Part shown: positions 38,673 through 47,609 of the stretch, in pieces
Position numbering within the stretch: the stretch's first letter is position 1
How the letters are laid out: the number at the start of each line of letters is the position of its first letter
NCBI RefSeq assembly: GCF_009811415.1
Contig: NZ_BLIG01000025.1
Span: forward strand, 145,924 to 209,923
Source: Alteromonas sp. KUL106
GTDB taxonomy: Bacteria; Pseudomonadota; Gammaproteobacteria; Enterobacterales; Alteromonadaceae
Direction of reading: 5' to 3'
DNA: 64,000 bases
The notes under the pieces: model-generated
The model's input: only the letters and a program-made list of their open reading frames with translations
Database searches by the model: none
Told to the model about the DNA's origin: nothing
Program-made: the position numbers and the translations under genes

Positions 38673-39884
38673 TTATTCTTTAAATACCAGCCCACGCCAT
38701 CTTCCTCTTGCGTAAGCTGTGCCTCCACTCTCGGGAATCTTTCCATTCGTTACTGCCTTCGCTTGAACGGCAATGATGTCGCCTGGCTTTAATGTGAGTG
38801 AACCTAAATCGAAATAGTTTTCTTGATAATCGGTGGGAGTTTCACTATTCGTGAAGCTACCAATTTCGTTGCCATTCAGGAGCACTTTGTAAGATGACTC
38901 TCCGTCTATTTCGCCAAGGGTAACTAATGTTACATTTTTGAATGTTTTTTGAGCGCTCACCTTTTTCCCCCACATTTTTTCAGGAACCTTTAGTTGAGAT
39001 GTCGCCCATACATTTCGATAGTGAACTTCTCTTGCATCGATGCCTAATGCATCATTTCTGCGGTCATGATAAAAGGGAACATCACCGACAGACTCAAAGC
39101 TTTGGGGCGCTTCTAAAATAAGACTGTATTCCTGTACTTCTACGAACGTCTTTTTTAAAGAAAGGGGGGACGGTGTGTATCTAGTTTCACTTGGCCCTAA
39201 GCCCTCGGGTTTGTAGTCAGGATCTTGAGTCAGAATGATTTTGTCTAATTCAAAGCCATCTTCACGCATAGATAGAGTGATATTGTGTACGCCACTTTCC
39301 GGTATATCTAACCAGATAGTGTTTGGTTTCCCACAATGGTTTTCTTTTTGCCTTTGATTAGACGACCAGGTCCATTTGTTTTTACCCTCACAAAGCTGTA
39401 GCCTTTGGCTGGTTGAGGGCCACGTATTATTTAACCCAACATGCAACCCATTGTCTTCGCTTCCAGAGCTGTAAGCTCTTGCCCAAACGAAGTATGTACC
39501 TGGAGTATCAAAATATACAGGGTAGGTTAGAACAGCCAACTTACCTGGTGCAGAAGAGAAATTAACATCGTGCACTAAAGGCTCGTAATGGTTTGTTCTC
39601 GTATCTGGTAATAGCTCAATATACGCATCGTTACTGGCACCTTCCAAATGAAGTGTGTCGCTATCCGCTAAACCATGGGCATTATTGCTTTGGTTATTGA
39701 AAACAATCCAGCGGCGCGTATCCGCGTTAAATTGTGCAGAATAGTTTTCTGCTTCTATCACTGCTATTCCGTTTTCTGTAGTAATGATAGAGTCTTTTAT
39801 ACTCGCATGACTAGTATTGGTCGTGCTCAATGAAAAAAGTAAGCACGTAAAAATGGATTTCTTATTTATACTGTTCATATTCAT
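38673..39884 (-). CDS. Two-domain carbohydrate-binding protein
   Basis: 403 aa with a signal peptide (to about SHA-SIK). The first domain (about 36-215) opens with NGIAVIEAENYSAQ and ends DGFELDKIILTQD, the pattern of CBM6/35-like or GH115 C-terminal beta-sandwiches that bind sugars. A second jelly roll (about 235-400) looks like a CBM or adhesion-type domain. No catalytic domain is seen. Its ATG overlaps the stop of the GH78 gene by four bases (ATGA type), so synthesis is translationally coupled. It may bring the GH78 enzyme or the cell to ulvan fragments. Confidence 0.65.
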   Translation of the reverse strand: MNMNSINKKSIFTCLLFSLSTTNTSHASIKDSIITTENGIAVIEAENYSAQFNADTRRWIVFNNQSNNAHGLADSDTLHLEGASNDAYIELLPDTRTNHYEPLVHDVNFSSAPGKLAVLTYPVYFDTPGTYFVWARAYSSGSEDNGLHVGLNNTWPSTSQRLQLCEGKNKWTWSSNQRQKENHCGKPNTIWLDIPESGVHNITLSMREDGFELDKIILTQDPDYKPEGLGPSETRYTPSPLSLKKTFVEVQEYSLILEAPQSFESVGDVPFYHDRRNDALGIDAREVHYRNVWATSQLKVPEKMWGKKVSAQKTFKNVTLVTLGEIDGESSYKVLLNGNEIGSFTNSETPTDYQENYFDLGSLTLKPGDIIAVQAKAVTNGKIPESGGTAYARGRWRGLVFKE

Positions 39885-42646
39885 AGCGTCGCTCCTTTGT
39901 CTTCAACATCGTGAGTTAAGCGAAATTGATATTGACCAGACGTTAAAGATACCCACTGGTTAAGTACTTCCCCATTAGACTTTGTTGCCTGTTCAACTTT
40001 GTAATGCGCGGGTGGAATAAATTCTGCGGTAGTATTGAAAGGAACCGTCACTGATATATCGAAGCCAACGTTAGTCATAGTCCAACTTACATCAATAGTT
40101 CCATTTGGAGTGGGAATTGAACCTTCAGCGAAGCCGAGTTGTGAAGTAAGTTGGGGGGAGATAACCGCTCTTTTGAAGCCTGGTAACGAAGGCTTGACGC
40201 CTAAAATACCTTCATAAAACCATCTTGAAATTGTACCGTATGCGTAGTGATTCAATGAATTCATACCTTGAGGGTTGAATCCGTCTTCTAAAGAATACGA
40301 ATTCCAACGCTCCCATGTTGTGGTTGCGCCATTATTAATAGAGTAAAACCAAGAAGGATAGGTTTCTTTGAATAACAATGCATAAACCAAATCCGTCCGT
40401 CCGGCCTCTTGCAGAACATCTGCAAGTAATGGTGTACCGAGAAAGCCCGTTCTTAGGTGTGTGCCTGACGCTTCAAGTAAAGAAACGAGTTTAATTTGAG
40501 CAATCTTTACATCGCTTTCAGGTAGAAGTTTGAACGCAAGTGCGAGTAGATAAGCTGTCTGTGTTTCTTTTCCTTTTAGGACATTTAGATCTTTATCAAA
40601 AAATTCAGTTCTGAATGCCTTAGCTAACTCTTCGTGTTTATTCGCTAAACGTTTTGCATCTTCGTTGAAGCCAAGCTCTAATGCGGCTTTTCTTGTTAGT
40701 TCTACCGAGCGAGCAAAAAATGCTGTCGAGATCAGGGAAAAATCAGTGTCTCCGCGATTAGCGCCTTTCCCTTCTTTTTCAGGGTAGGGTTGTAGCCAAT
40801 CACCAAAAGTCATCATGCTTGAAATGTTGTCTTTAGCTTGGCTCTCATGGTAATCAATCCACGCTCTCATTGATGGGTAGCTGTCTTCCAGGATCTTTCT
40901 ATCACCTGTCATCATGTAGAGCTCCCACGGGAGAATAGTCGCCGCATCGCCCCAACCCGATGACGTCCAGTTTATCCATTTTACAAATGGCACGTAGAGT
41001 GGAACGAAACCGTCTTTTGTTTGCTCTTCGCGCAGACTTTCAAGATATGCAGACCAGAACCCATATACATCTGCCATATACATTGATGGGGTAATGAAAG
41101 CGTTAGCATCACCTGTCCAACCTAACCTTTCGTCGCGCTGAGGGCAGTCCAGTGGGATATCAAAGAAATTACCTCTTAAACCCCAGTTAATATTCTCAAA
41201 CAGCTTGTTCAGCTTCGTATTATCGCTCTTGAAGTTGCGATAAAGTGTAATATCAGAATGCTGTACATTAGCTACTACCCAACTATTCAATGGTATTTTA
41301 GTCTCGTCGAAACCCGATATCTCAACGTATCGAAACCCATGAAAAGTAAAAGAAGGGGTATATTCAGCAATGCCGTCTTTTGCGGGTAAATAGTAATCTG
41401 TTGAATGCGCTGAACGATAGTTTTCCGTATAAAAACTTCCTTTATGTAGTGCTTCAGCAAAACGTAATTTGACTTCCTTTCCTTCCTTAACGGGAATATT
41501 AATTGAGGGCACGCCCACCATATTTTGGCCAAAATCGAAAATGACGGTGTCTTTATCAACTTGTTCGAATGATTGTGGTATTAAATACTTTATATTGCGC
41601 ACCGGTAAATGACGCTTAGGGCGCAGGCGCGTTTGAGAGGTTATTTCATCAGTAATGACTTGGCTCCAATTAGAATCATCAAATTCTGGTGACGCCCAGT
41701 CATCCATCTCGAACCTTTCATCGTACCGCTCACCGTCGTAATTGCTCGCAAAGCGGATTGGCCCAGACTGCGTTGATTTCCATGACTCGTTTGATGTAAC
41801 GACCTTTGTGGTGTTATCAGAGTACGTAATCTCTAGCTGAGCTAAAAAACGAGGCGATTTGGAATGATCGGTTTCTTTTAAATCTGCAATTCTGCCTGAG
41901 TACCACCCACCTGCAACGATAGCTCCAAGAGCATTTTCATTTTGGTTTAGTAGAGAGGTGACATCGTAGGTAAGCGTTTCAATGCGTTTTTCATATGGGG
42001 TCCAGCCAGGTGGTAGCGCGTCGTTAGCTGTTATATCCTCACCATTTAAAAAAACTTTAAAGACGCCTTTGGCGGTTACATATAACCTAGCTTTGCGCAC
42101 GGATTTGTCTAACGAAAACTGCTTTCTGAAATACTGTGGGGTTGCCAATATACTTTGAGAGGGTGATGCCGAAATTTGCGTTCCTTTTGCGCCTATCCAG
42201 GATGCTTTCCAATCGCTGTTCTCAAGTAGCCCCACTTCAAGTTTTGCAGGATCACTCCATTCAGAAGCTACGTCATTTTCATCCCAAAACCTAACCCGCC
42301 AGAATATTTTTTCTCTTGAACTGAGTGCTTTTCCCTTATAGAGAATCCAAGACATAGCTGAAGACTTAATCTTACTACTGTCCCACTTATCGGGCTCAGT
42401 TGTTAAGCGTTCAAAGGTTGAAGCAACCTGAATTTGATATGCCGATTGGCGAGTTGATGTACTACTATTTGACGGCGGCTTCCATGAAAAACGAGGTATG
42501 GCTTCATAATAGCCGAGAGGGTTCTTGAACCCTTCACCTACTGTTAGTGAAATGGGCTTGCCGTTTTCAGTGTAAGAAGGAAAAGAACACCCTCCAACCA
42601 GGTTTATAATTACCACTGCAATCCCAAATGCTTTGACAACATTCAT
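39881..42646 (-). CDS. GH78 alpha-L-rhamnosidase, lipoprotein
   Basis: 921 aa. Lipobox VGGC, an N-terminal Fn3-like region with WRVRFWDE, a rhamnosidase N-domain (ARLYVTAKGVFKVFLNGE, TYDVTSLL), the FDFGQNMVGVPSI strand, then the (alpha/alpha)6 catalytic domain with DCPQRDERLGWTGDANAF carrying the acidic catalytic cluster, and a C-terminal beta-sandwich. GH78 enzymes release terminal alpha-L-rhamnose, the main sugar of ulvan, with inversion. The gene is the second in a leftward operon: the sulfatase gene lies 14 bp upstream, and the CBM gene overlaps its stop. Released rhamnose would pass to RhaM. Confidence 0.93.
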   Translation of the reverse strand: MNVVKAFGIAVVIINLVGGCSFPSYTENGKPISLTVGEGFKNPLGYYEAIPRFSWKPPSNSSTSTRQSAYQIQVASTFERLTTEPDKWDSSKIKSSAMSWILYKGKALSSREKIFWRVRFWDENDVASEWSDPAKLEVGLLENSDWKASWIGAKGTQISASPSQSILATPQYFRKQFSLDKSVRKARLYVTAKGVFKVFLNGEDITANDALPPGWTPYEKRIETLTYDVTSLLNQNENALGAIVAGGWYSGRIADLKETDHSKSPRFLAQLEITYSDNTTKVVTSNESWKSTQSGPIRFASNYDGERYDERFEMDDWASPEFDDSNWSQVITDEITSQTRLRPKRHLPVRNIKYLIPQSFEQVDKDTVIFDFGQNMVGVPSINIPVKEGKEVKLRFAEALHKGSFYTENYRSAHSTDYYLPAKDGIAEYTPSFTFHGFRYVEISGFDETKIPLNSWVVANVQHSDITLYRNFKSDNTKLNKLFENINWGLRGNFFDIPLDCPQRDERLGWTGDANAFITPSMYMADVYGFWSAYLESLREEQTKDGFVPLYVPFVKWINWTSSGWGDAATILPWELYMMTGDRKILEDSYPSMRAWIDYHESQAKDNISSMMTFGDWLQPYPEKEGKGANRGDTDFSLISTAFFARSVELTRKAALELGFNEDAKRLANKHEELAKAFRTEFFDKDLNVLKGKETQTAYLLALAFKLLPESDVKIAQIKLVSLLEASGTHLRTGFLGTPLLADVLQEAGRTDLVYALLFKETYPSWFYSINNGATTTWERWNSYSLEDGFNPQGMNSLNHYAYGTISRWFYEGILGVKPSLPGFKRAVISPQLTSQLGFAEGSIPTPNGTIDVSWTMTNVGFDISVTVPFNTTAEFIPPAHYKVEQATKSNGEVLNQWVSLTSGQYQFRLTHDVEDKGATL

Positions 42647-42660
42647 TATTAATTCCCTGA

Positions 42661-44367
42661 CTATTCGTTTTCTTTTGTGACTAACGTCGTAATTTCACTT
42701 TCGACGTATCCGGGTCTATGTGCAATAGCTTCAATAATCCCGTGTTTTAAAGGCTGTTCTTTTTTATAGATTTGCCAATTTAGTGGAGTTTCATCATTCT
42801 TAACTCGATAAGAAATAAAGGCGCCTGGCGTTTTGCTCGTTATTACATTTTCACCGTTTCTAACTACTACAGTCGGTGCTTCGGTTATAGGTTGTGAGGC
42901 TTTTCCATCCCATAGCTCACTTATCAGTTGTCTTTCGGTCATTAATGGCTTGTCGCCAATTTCAGATAGCCAACTATTTAGTGCGCCTTCCATCTCCTTT
43001 CGTTTATTTTGATAGTTTTTTATATAGGCGAGATTAGATAGCTCATGTGGGTCGTTACAAACATTGAAAAGCTCATGAGTATCTTTGGTTTTTCGAAACC
43101 ATTGACTTTGTGCTTCATTGAGTTTGCCCGCAGCGTTCATTTCAAGTAGCTCACGCATACTTGGGATTTTTTCTCTGTATGCGACGGGTAGGTAATAGGG
43201 ATCATTTGGTCGATAGTTGCGAATGTATTTGTAGCAGCGATCCCTTACCGCTCTTATTGTGTCAGTGATGCCGTCTAACCTATCAGCGGCGGCATAAACA
43301 TACTCTCTCTCACTAGCAGTACTAAGAAAGTTTTGCCCTTGCATATATTCTGGAATATTGACACCAGCCATTGCTAGCGTTGTGGGTGCAAAGTCGACGA
43401 AAGAAATCAACCGTTCTTCGACGGTGCTCGCTTTATAGCCTTTAGGAAAGCGGATGATAAGAGGCACCCTTAGTCCGCTATCATAGATAAGACGCTTTTG
43501 TCTCGGCATTGGTCCTCCGTGATCGGAGTAAAAAACAATAATAGTATTTTCAAGTAAATTGTCTTTTTCCAACGCTTCTAAAATGGCACCAATTTGTTTG
43601 TCAGTTTCGGCTAAATTGTTGTACACCTTCCATAGGTCTCTCTGCACAATTGGCGTATCAGGTAAATAAGGCGGGACTGGAAATTTAGTCTCTGGGTTTA
43701 CATGAACAGGTGTAGAGTCTTTATCCGTCTTAACCCCATGGTGGTTAGGAAGTTTTGAAATCTTTTCGGCATCACTAGAGAAGTAATGTCGCTTTTCCAG
43801 CTCTCTTACGCCATAAGGTTCAAAGAGACCTGATTCATGTGTTGTAGTGAAATTGAATACAGAGAAAAAAGGGCTGTTTTCTGTGCGTTTGCGCCAATGA
43901 GCGTAAATTCCGTTTTCGTCCCACGCTGTTTTTGGCGCCTTGAATTGATAGTCTGTTTTATAGTTGTTAGTGGTGTAATACCCTGCCTCACGCAACAACT
44001 GGCTCAACATTTTTGTGTTTTTTGGAGGGACTGCTTCATACTTTGGCAGGCCTGTCTCTTCAGTGTCAGACGATGTTCGCATGTTGTTAGCGCCAAACCC
44101 ATTGGGGTATAGCCCTGTCGCTAACGCCGCTCTACTTGGTGCGCACACGCCTGATGTCGAGAAAACGTTGGTGTATACAACACCTTCTTCAGCCAATCGA
44201 GATAGGTTTGGTGTTTCAATACTGCCGTCACCGTACATAGGCAAGAGTGGGCTCATGTCCTCTATGACTAACCACAAAATGTTGGGCTGATTAGTTCCAC
44301 CATTTGCATGTGTTGAACAGCCTACCAAGAAAGCAGCAGTTGCCAAGACTATTAACATCCTATTCAT
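42661..44367 (-). CDS. S1 sulfatase, sulfamidase/heparan-type branch, lipoprotein
   Basis: 568 aa. Lipobox LVGC (Cys17), metal motif NILWLVIEDMS (29-39) and CAPSR (75-79, Cys75 is the formylglycine site). FYSDHGGPMPRQKR supplies the later metal and sulfate ligands. It opens like the N-sulfoglucosamine sulfohydrolase-like group (IEDMSP), but the substrate here is probably ulvan; the subfamily was not determined. It is the first gene of the leftward operon sulfatase-GH78-CBM-DUF1080, and its promoter lies in the 398-bp divergent region with the third BNR_4 gene. Confidence 0.88.
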   Translation of the reverse strand: MNRMLIVLATAAFLVGCSTHANGGTNQPNILWLVIEDMSPLLPMYGDGSIETPNLSRLAEEGVVYTNVFSTSGVCAPSRAALATGLYPNGFGANNMRTSSDTEETGLPKYEAVPPKNTKMLSQLLREAGYYTTNNYKTDYQFKAPKTAWDENGIYAHWRKRTENSPFFSVFNFTTTHESGLFEPYGVRELEKRHYFSSDAEKISKLPNHHGVKTDKDSTPVHVNPETKFPVPPYLPDTPIVQRDLWKVYNNLAETDKQIGAILEALEKDNLLENTIIVFYSDHGGPMPRQKRLIYDSGLRVPLIIRFPKGYKASTVEERLISFVDFAPTTLAMAGVNIPEYMQGQNFLSTASEREYVYAAADRLDGITDTIRAVRDRCYKYIRNYRPNDPYYLPVAYREKIPSMRELLEMNAAGKLNEAQSQWFRKTKDTHELFNVCNDPHELSNLAYIKNYQNKRKEMEGALNSWLSEIGDKPLMTERQLISELWDGKASQPITEAPTVVVRNGENVITSKTPGAFISYRVKNDETPLNWQIYKKEQPLKHGIIEAIAHRPGYVESEITTLVTKENE

Positions 44368-44765
44368 GGATACTTCACCCCATTTTCCTGTCTAGCTTTT
44401 CATAAGAAGAATGTGACTCGTTTCATAAGTTCGATGTTAACACTGTTTTAATCATAAATGTAAATATTAAGTCAAAACCAATCTTTTGGTGACATCCAAC
44501 TCTTTTTTTGTGGGAGTGTCATTCGCTCAGCAATCTGACCTTTTATATTTGATCTTTTCTATATTAAATTCAGATGTTTGTCAGATTTTCACTAATTTTA
44601 GGTAATCTATAAGCTTTCAAGGGTATTTTAAATCCGTTCATTAAATACAGTAGACTAGACACTCATATATTCTTTGTTGTGAGTGAAAAAGATTGTAAAT
44701 GACGGTTGTTTTGTTTAGAGTTGCCATAAATATTAACGATGTATTAACGTTTCGAGGTTGTATTA
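44368..44765. promoter_or_regulatory. Divergent promoter region, sulfatase operon / BNR_4 operon
   Basis: 398 bp between two oppositely directed locus operons. It is AT-rich with no gene. GAGG about eight bases ahead of the GTG at 44766 is the ribosome binding site of the BNR_4 gene. No long palindrome was seen. Confidence 0.45.
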
Positions 44766-46124
44766 GTGAGCCAAATAAAGACATTGCTACTTCAGAGTGT
44801 TCTGGGTTGTGCGATAAGCATCAGTGGCGTTGCCGCTGCACAGACTTTCGATAAAGCAGGCTGCTTCGAGGTTGAAGCGATAGACCGTGTTTGGTCAGGG
44901 CACCGCGTAGCGTTTGATTATATCGGTAAAGGCGACCAACAAATTGTGGCCTATTACGATGCTAGCAGACAAATGAGTGTCGCTTATAAACCCTATCCTA
45001 CGGGAAACTGGATATATCAAAAATTAGACAGTTATTTAGGATGGGACAGTCACAACAGTGTTGTTATTGGCCTCGACGAAGAAGGGTATATTCATATCGT
45101 TGGAAATCTACATGTAAACCCTATCGTCTATTTTAAAAGTGAAAACCCTTATGATGTGAGGAGTTTAAAACGTGTCGACTTTATGGCTGACAAAGAAACA
45201 GAAAGCCGAATGACCTATCCAGAGTTTTTTAACGATGCGGACGGAAAACTCTATTTTAAATACAGAAACGGTCGAAGTGGGAGTGGAAACGAGATCTATA
45301 ACGCATTCAACGCCAAAGACGGAACGTGGCGAAGGCTGCACGACTCTCCATTAGTTGATGGAGAGGGAGAAAGGAATGGTTATTTCTGGGGGCCAGTTCT
45401 TGGTCCAGACGGCTATTTCCATCTCTCATGGGTCTGGAGAGAAACGCCTGTTGCAGCTTCTAATCACGATATTTCTTATGCTAAAAGTAAGGACCTTCTC
45501 AACTGGCAGAAATCTGATGGGACCTCAATTCCACTTCCTATGAAGCTAAGCAATAGTGAAGCGGCCGTTCCGCTTCCCCAGTTTTCGGGCATTCTTAACG
45601 GTCACACTCCTATTGGATTTGATCATAAGGCTCGACCTTTAATTTCATATCAAGCCTATGATAAGAAGGGAGATAGCCAACTCTTTTTAGCGAGAAATGA
45701 CAACGGGAATTGGAAAAGTTTTCAAATATCTAATTGGAAAGACTCACGTCAAGAATTGAATATGACAGGTGCCCTTCCAACTACGCTTATAGTCAAGAAA
45801 CCAGCGAAGCTTCTTGATGGCGGAGATATTGAGGTATACGCAGATCTAGACGGCACATCTTACGCTTACAGACTTGATGCTGATTCGCTAGAGGTTAAAT
45901 CTGAGACTACAGGCTCACAAATTCCACCTGCCTTGCTTGTCTATGACAAAACTAACGATATGCCTTTATATACAAAGGCTCTGAAGCAGCTGTCACGAGA
46001 AAACAATCATCCCACTGCTGGAAAGCGCTTTTTCTTGGCATGGGAAGCGTTGCCGCCAAACCGTGATAAAGGAAGAGCGTTTATACCAGAGCCAACAACA
46101 TTAACTGCACATTGCCTAGAATAA
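44766..46124 (+). CDS. BNR_4-type propeller, candidate polysaccharide lyase distinct from PL24 and PL25
   Basis: 452 aa, exported (signal to about VAAAQ). The body is a seven-bladed propeller of the BNR_4 kind: YYDASRQMSVAYKP, DSHNSVVIGLDEEGYIHIVGN, MTYPEFFNDADGKLYFKYRNG. His96 and His116 (20 apart) and Tyr151 and Arg167 (16 apart) reproduce the lyase tetrad seen in both the PL24 and PL25 proteins of this window, but the His-Tyr gap is 55 residues, against 65 in PL25 and 93 in PL24. It may be an ulvan lyase of another family or a GH145-like rhamnosidase, which shares this fold. The start is GTG with GAGG upstream. It heads the run BNR_4, sulfatase, PL25, GH105. Confidence 0.75.
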   Translation: MSQIKTLLLQSVLGCAISISGVAAAQTFDKAGCFEVEAIDRVWSGHRVAFDYIGKGDQQIVAYYDASRQMSVAYKPYPTGNWIYQKLDSYLGWDSHNSVVIGLDEEGYIHIVGNLHVNPIVYFKSENPYDVRSLKRVDFMADKETESRMTYPEFFNDADGKLYFKYRNGRSGSGNEIYNAFNAKDGTWRRLHDSPLVDGEGERNGYFWGPVLGPDGYFHLSWVWRETPVAASNHDISYAKSKDLLNWQKSDGTSIPLPMKLSNSEAAVPLPQFSGILNGHTPIGFDHKARPLISYQAYDKKGDSQLFLARNDNGNWKSFQISNWKDSRQELNMTGALPTTLIVKKPAKLLDGGDIEVYADLDGTSYAYRLDADSLEVKSETTGSQIPPALLVYDKTNDMPLYTKALKQLSRENNHPTAGKRFFLAWEALPPNRDKGRAFIPEPTTLTAHCLE

Positions 46125-46177
46125 TATGCAGAAAAAAGAAACAAGCGGTTTAATCTTCAACTTAATTAGGAAATACC

Positions 46178-47584
46178 ATGAACAAACTTAGGTTTAGTCT
46201 TATAAGCGTACTTGGTGCTTTATTCACATCTCTTTCTTCTAGTGTAGCTGCACAGGACAAACCCAATATTCTATTCATTCTTACAGATGATTTGGGCTTT
46301 AACCAAGTCGGTGCCTATGGCAATACGCCTATTAAGACGCCAAACCTAGATGAGCTTGCTTCTAATGGTATTCGCTTCGACCAAGCGTATGCAGGAAATA
46401 CAGTGTGTTCTCCATCGCGTGTTTCTTTATTTACAGGGCGAGATGGCCGTTTAATGACAAACAATTCAAACACTGTTCAGTTGACAGAAATGGATATAAC
46501 GCTAGCGCACGTATTAAAACATGGCGGCTACGATACGGCGTTATTTGGTAAATATTCTATTGGTTCACAAATGGGTGTTACAGACCCCCATGCCATGGGG
46601 TTCGATACTTGGTACGGGTTTTATTCAATCCTTGAGGGCCATCGTCAGTACCCTCATATCGTTTGGAAAGACGGTAAGAAAATTCGCGTCCCTGAAAACG
46701 AAGGAGGCAAAAAAGGCGCCTATGCTCAGGAGCTTTTTACGAAGGAAGCTATTGAATATATAAAGCAGCCACGAGAAAACCCATTCTTTATCATGCTTGC
46801 TTACTCGTCGCCACATGCTGAATTAGGTGTACCAGAGACGTTCAGTGAGCAGTACAAATTCGCCGAAACACCCTATACAGGTATGAAAGGTGGCAATCCA
46901 GCTGACAAGTATGCGTCATACTACCCAGAACCTGTTGAGAAACCAAACGCGACATTGGCAGGCATGGTTTCAGCACTTGACCACTATGTTGGTCAAATTG
47001 TTACACAGTTAGACGAAATGGGTGAACTCGATAATACGCTTATCTTTTTTACGTCTGACAATGGCCCGCATGATGAAGGTGGCGCAGACCCTAAATACTT
47101 AAAAGCCTCTGAGCCATATCGTGGTATGAAGCGAGATTTATACGATGGTGGTATCCACGTCCCAATGATTGTTCACTGGCCAGAACGCATTAAAGCGGGT
47201 CGGATAGACGATACACCTTGGCTGTTTGCAGATGTTATGCCCACTGTAGCAGAGCTTGCGGGCGTAAATCTAAACATGGTTCCCAGAGTTAAAACCAACG
47301 GTAAATCAATTGTAGGGCTTTTAAAAACTGAACCCAGCGAAATGGGTGAGCGAGTACTCTATTGGGAGTTCTCGAAGCAGGTAGGTGATCCTAACTCAGG
47401 CGTAATTGGAGATACCTATCAAGCGGCTCGTAAAGGCGAGTGGAAAGCGGTCCGCTATGGCTACGATGCGCCACTTGAACTGTTCAATATTGAAAAAGAC
47501 CCTGCTGAGTTACGTGATCTTTCGAAGAAAAATCCAGATATTGCCAGCGAGTTTTTGGCGCTATTTGAAGAAAACAAAGATTAG
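46178..47584 (+). CDS. S1 sulfatase, arylsulfatase-A-like
   Basis: 468 aa with a signal peptide (SSVAA-QDK). Metal motif NILFILTDDLGFNQ (30-43), CSPSR (77-81, Cys77 is the formylglycine site), GKYSIG, and FTSDNGPHDEGG supplying further ligands. It is an exported hydrolase for sulfate esters, probably on rhamnose of ulvan. It lies 53 bp after the BNR_4 gene and 25 bp before PL25, in the same direction, consistent with an operon in which desulfation and chain cleavage go together. Confidence 0.9.
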   Translation: MNKLRFSLISVLGALFTSLSSSVAAQDKPNILFILTDDLGFNQVGAYGNTPIKTPNLDELASNGIRFDQAYAGNTVCSPSRVSLFTGRDGRLMTNNSNTVQLTEMDITLAHVLKHGGYDTALFGKYSIGSQMGVTDPHAMGFDTWYGFYSILEGHRQYPHIVWKDGKKIRVPENEGGKKGAYAQELFTKEAIEYIKQPRENPFFIMLAYSSPHAELGVPETFSEQYKFAETPYTGMKGGNPADKYASYYPEPVEKPNATLAGMVSALDHYVGQIVTQLDEMGELDNTLIFFTSDNGPHDEGGADPKYLKASEPYRGMKRDLYDGGIHVPMIVHWPERIKAGRIDDTPWLFADVMPTVAELAGVNLNMVPRVKTNGKSIVGLLKTEPSEMGERVLYWEFSKQVGDPNSGVIGDTYQAARKGEWKAVRYGYDAPLELFNIEKDPAELRDLSKKNPDIASEFLALFEENKD

Positions 47585-47609
47585 TAGAAAAGTGACGGGG
47601 ATAGATACG

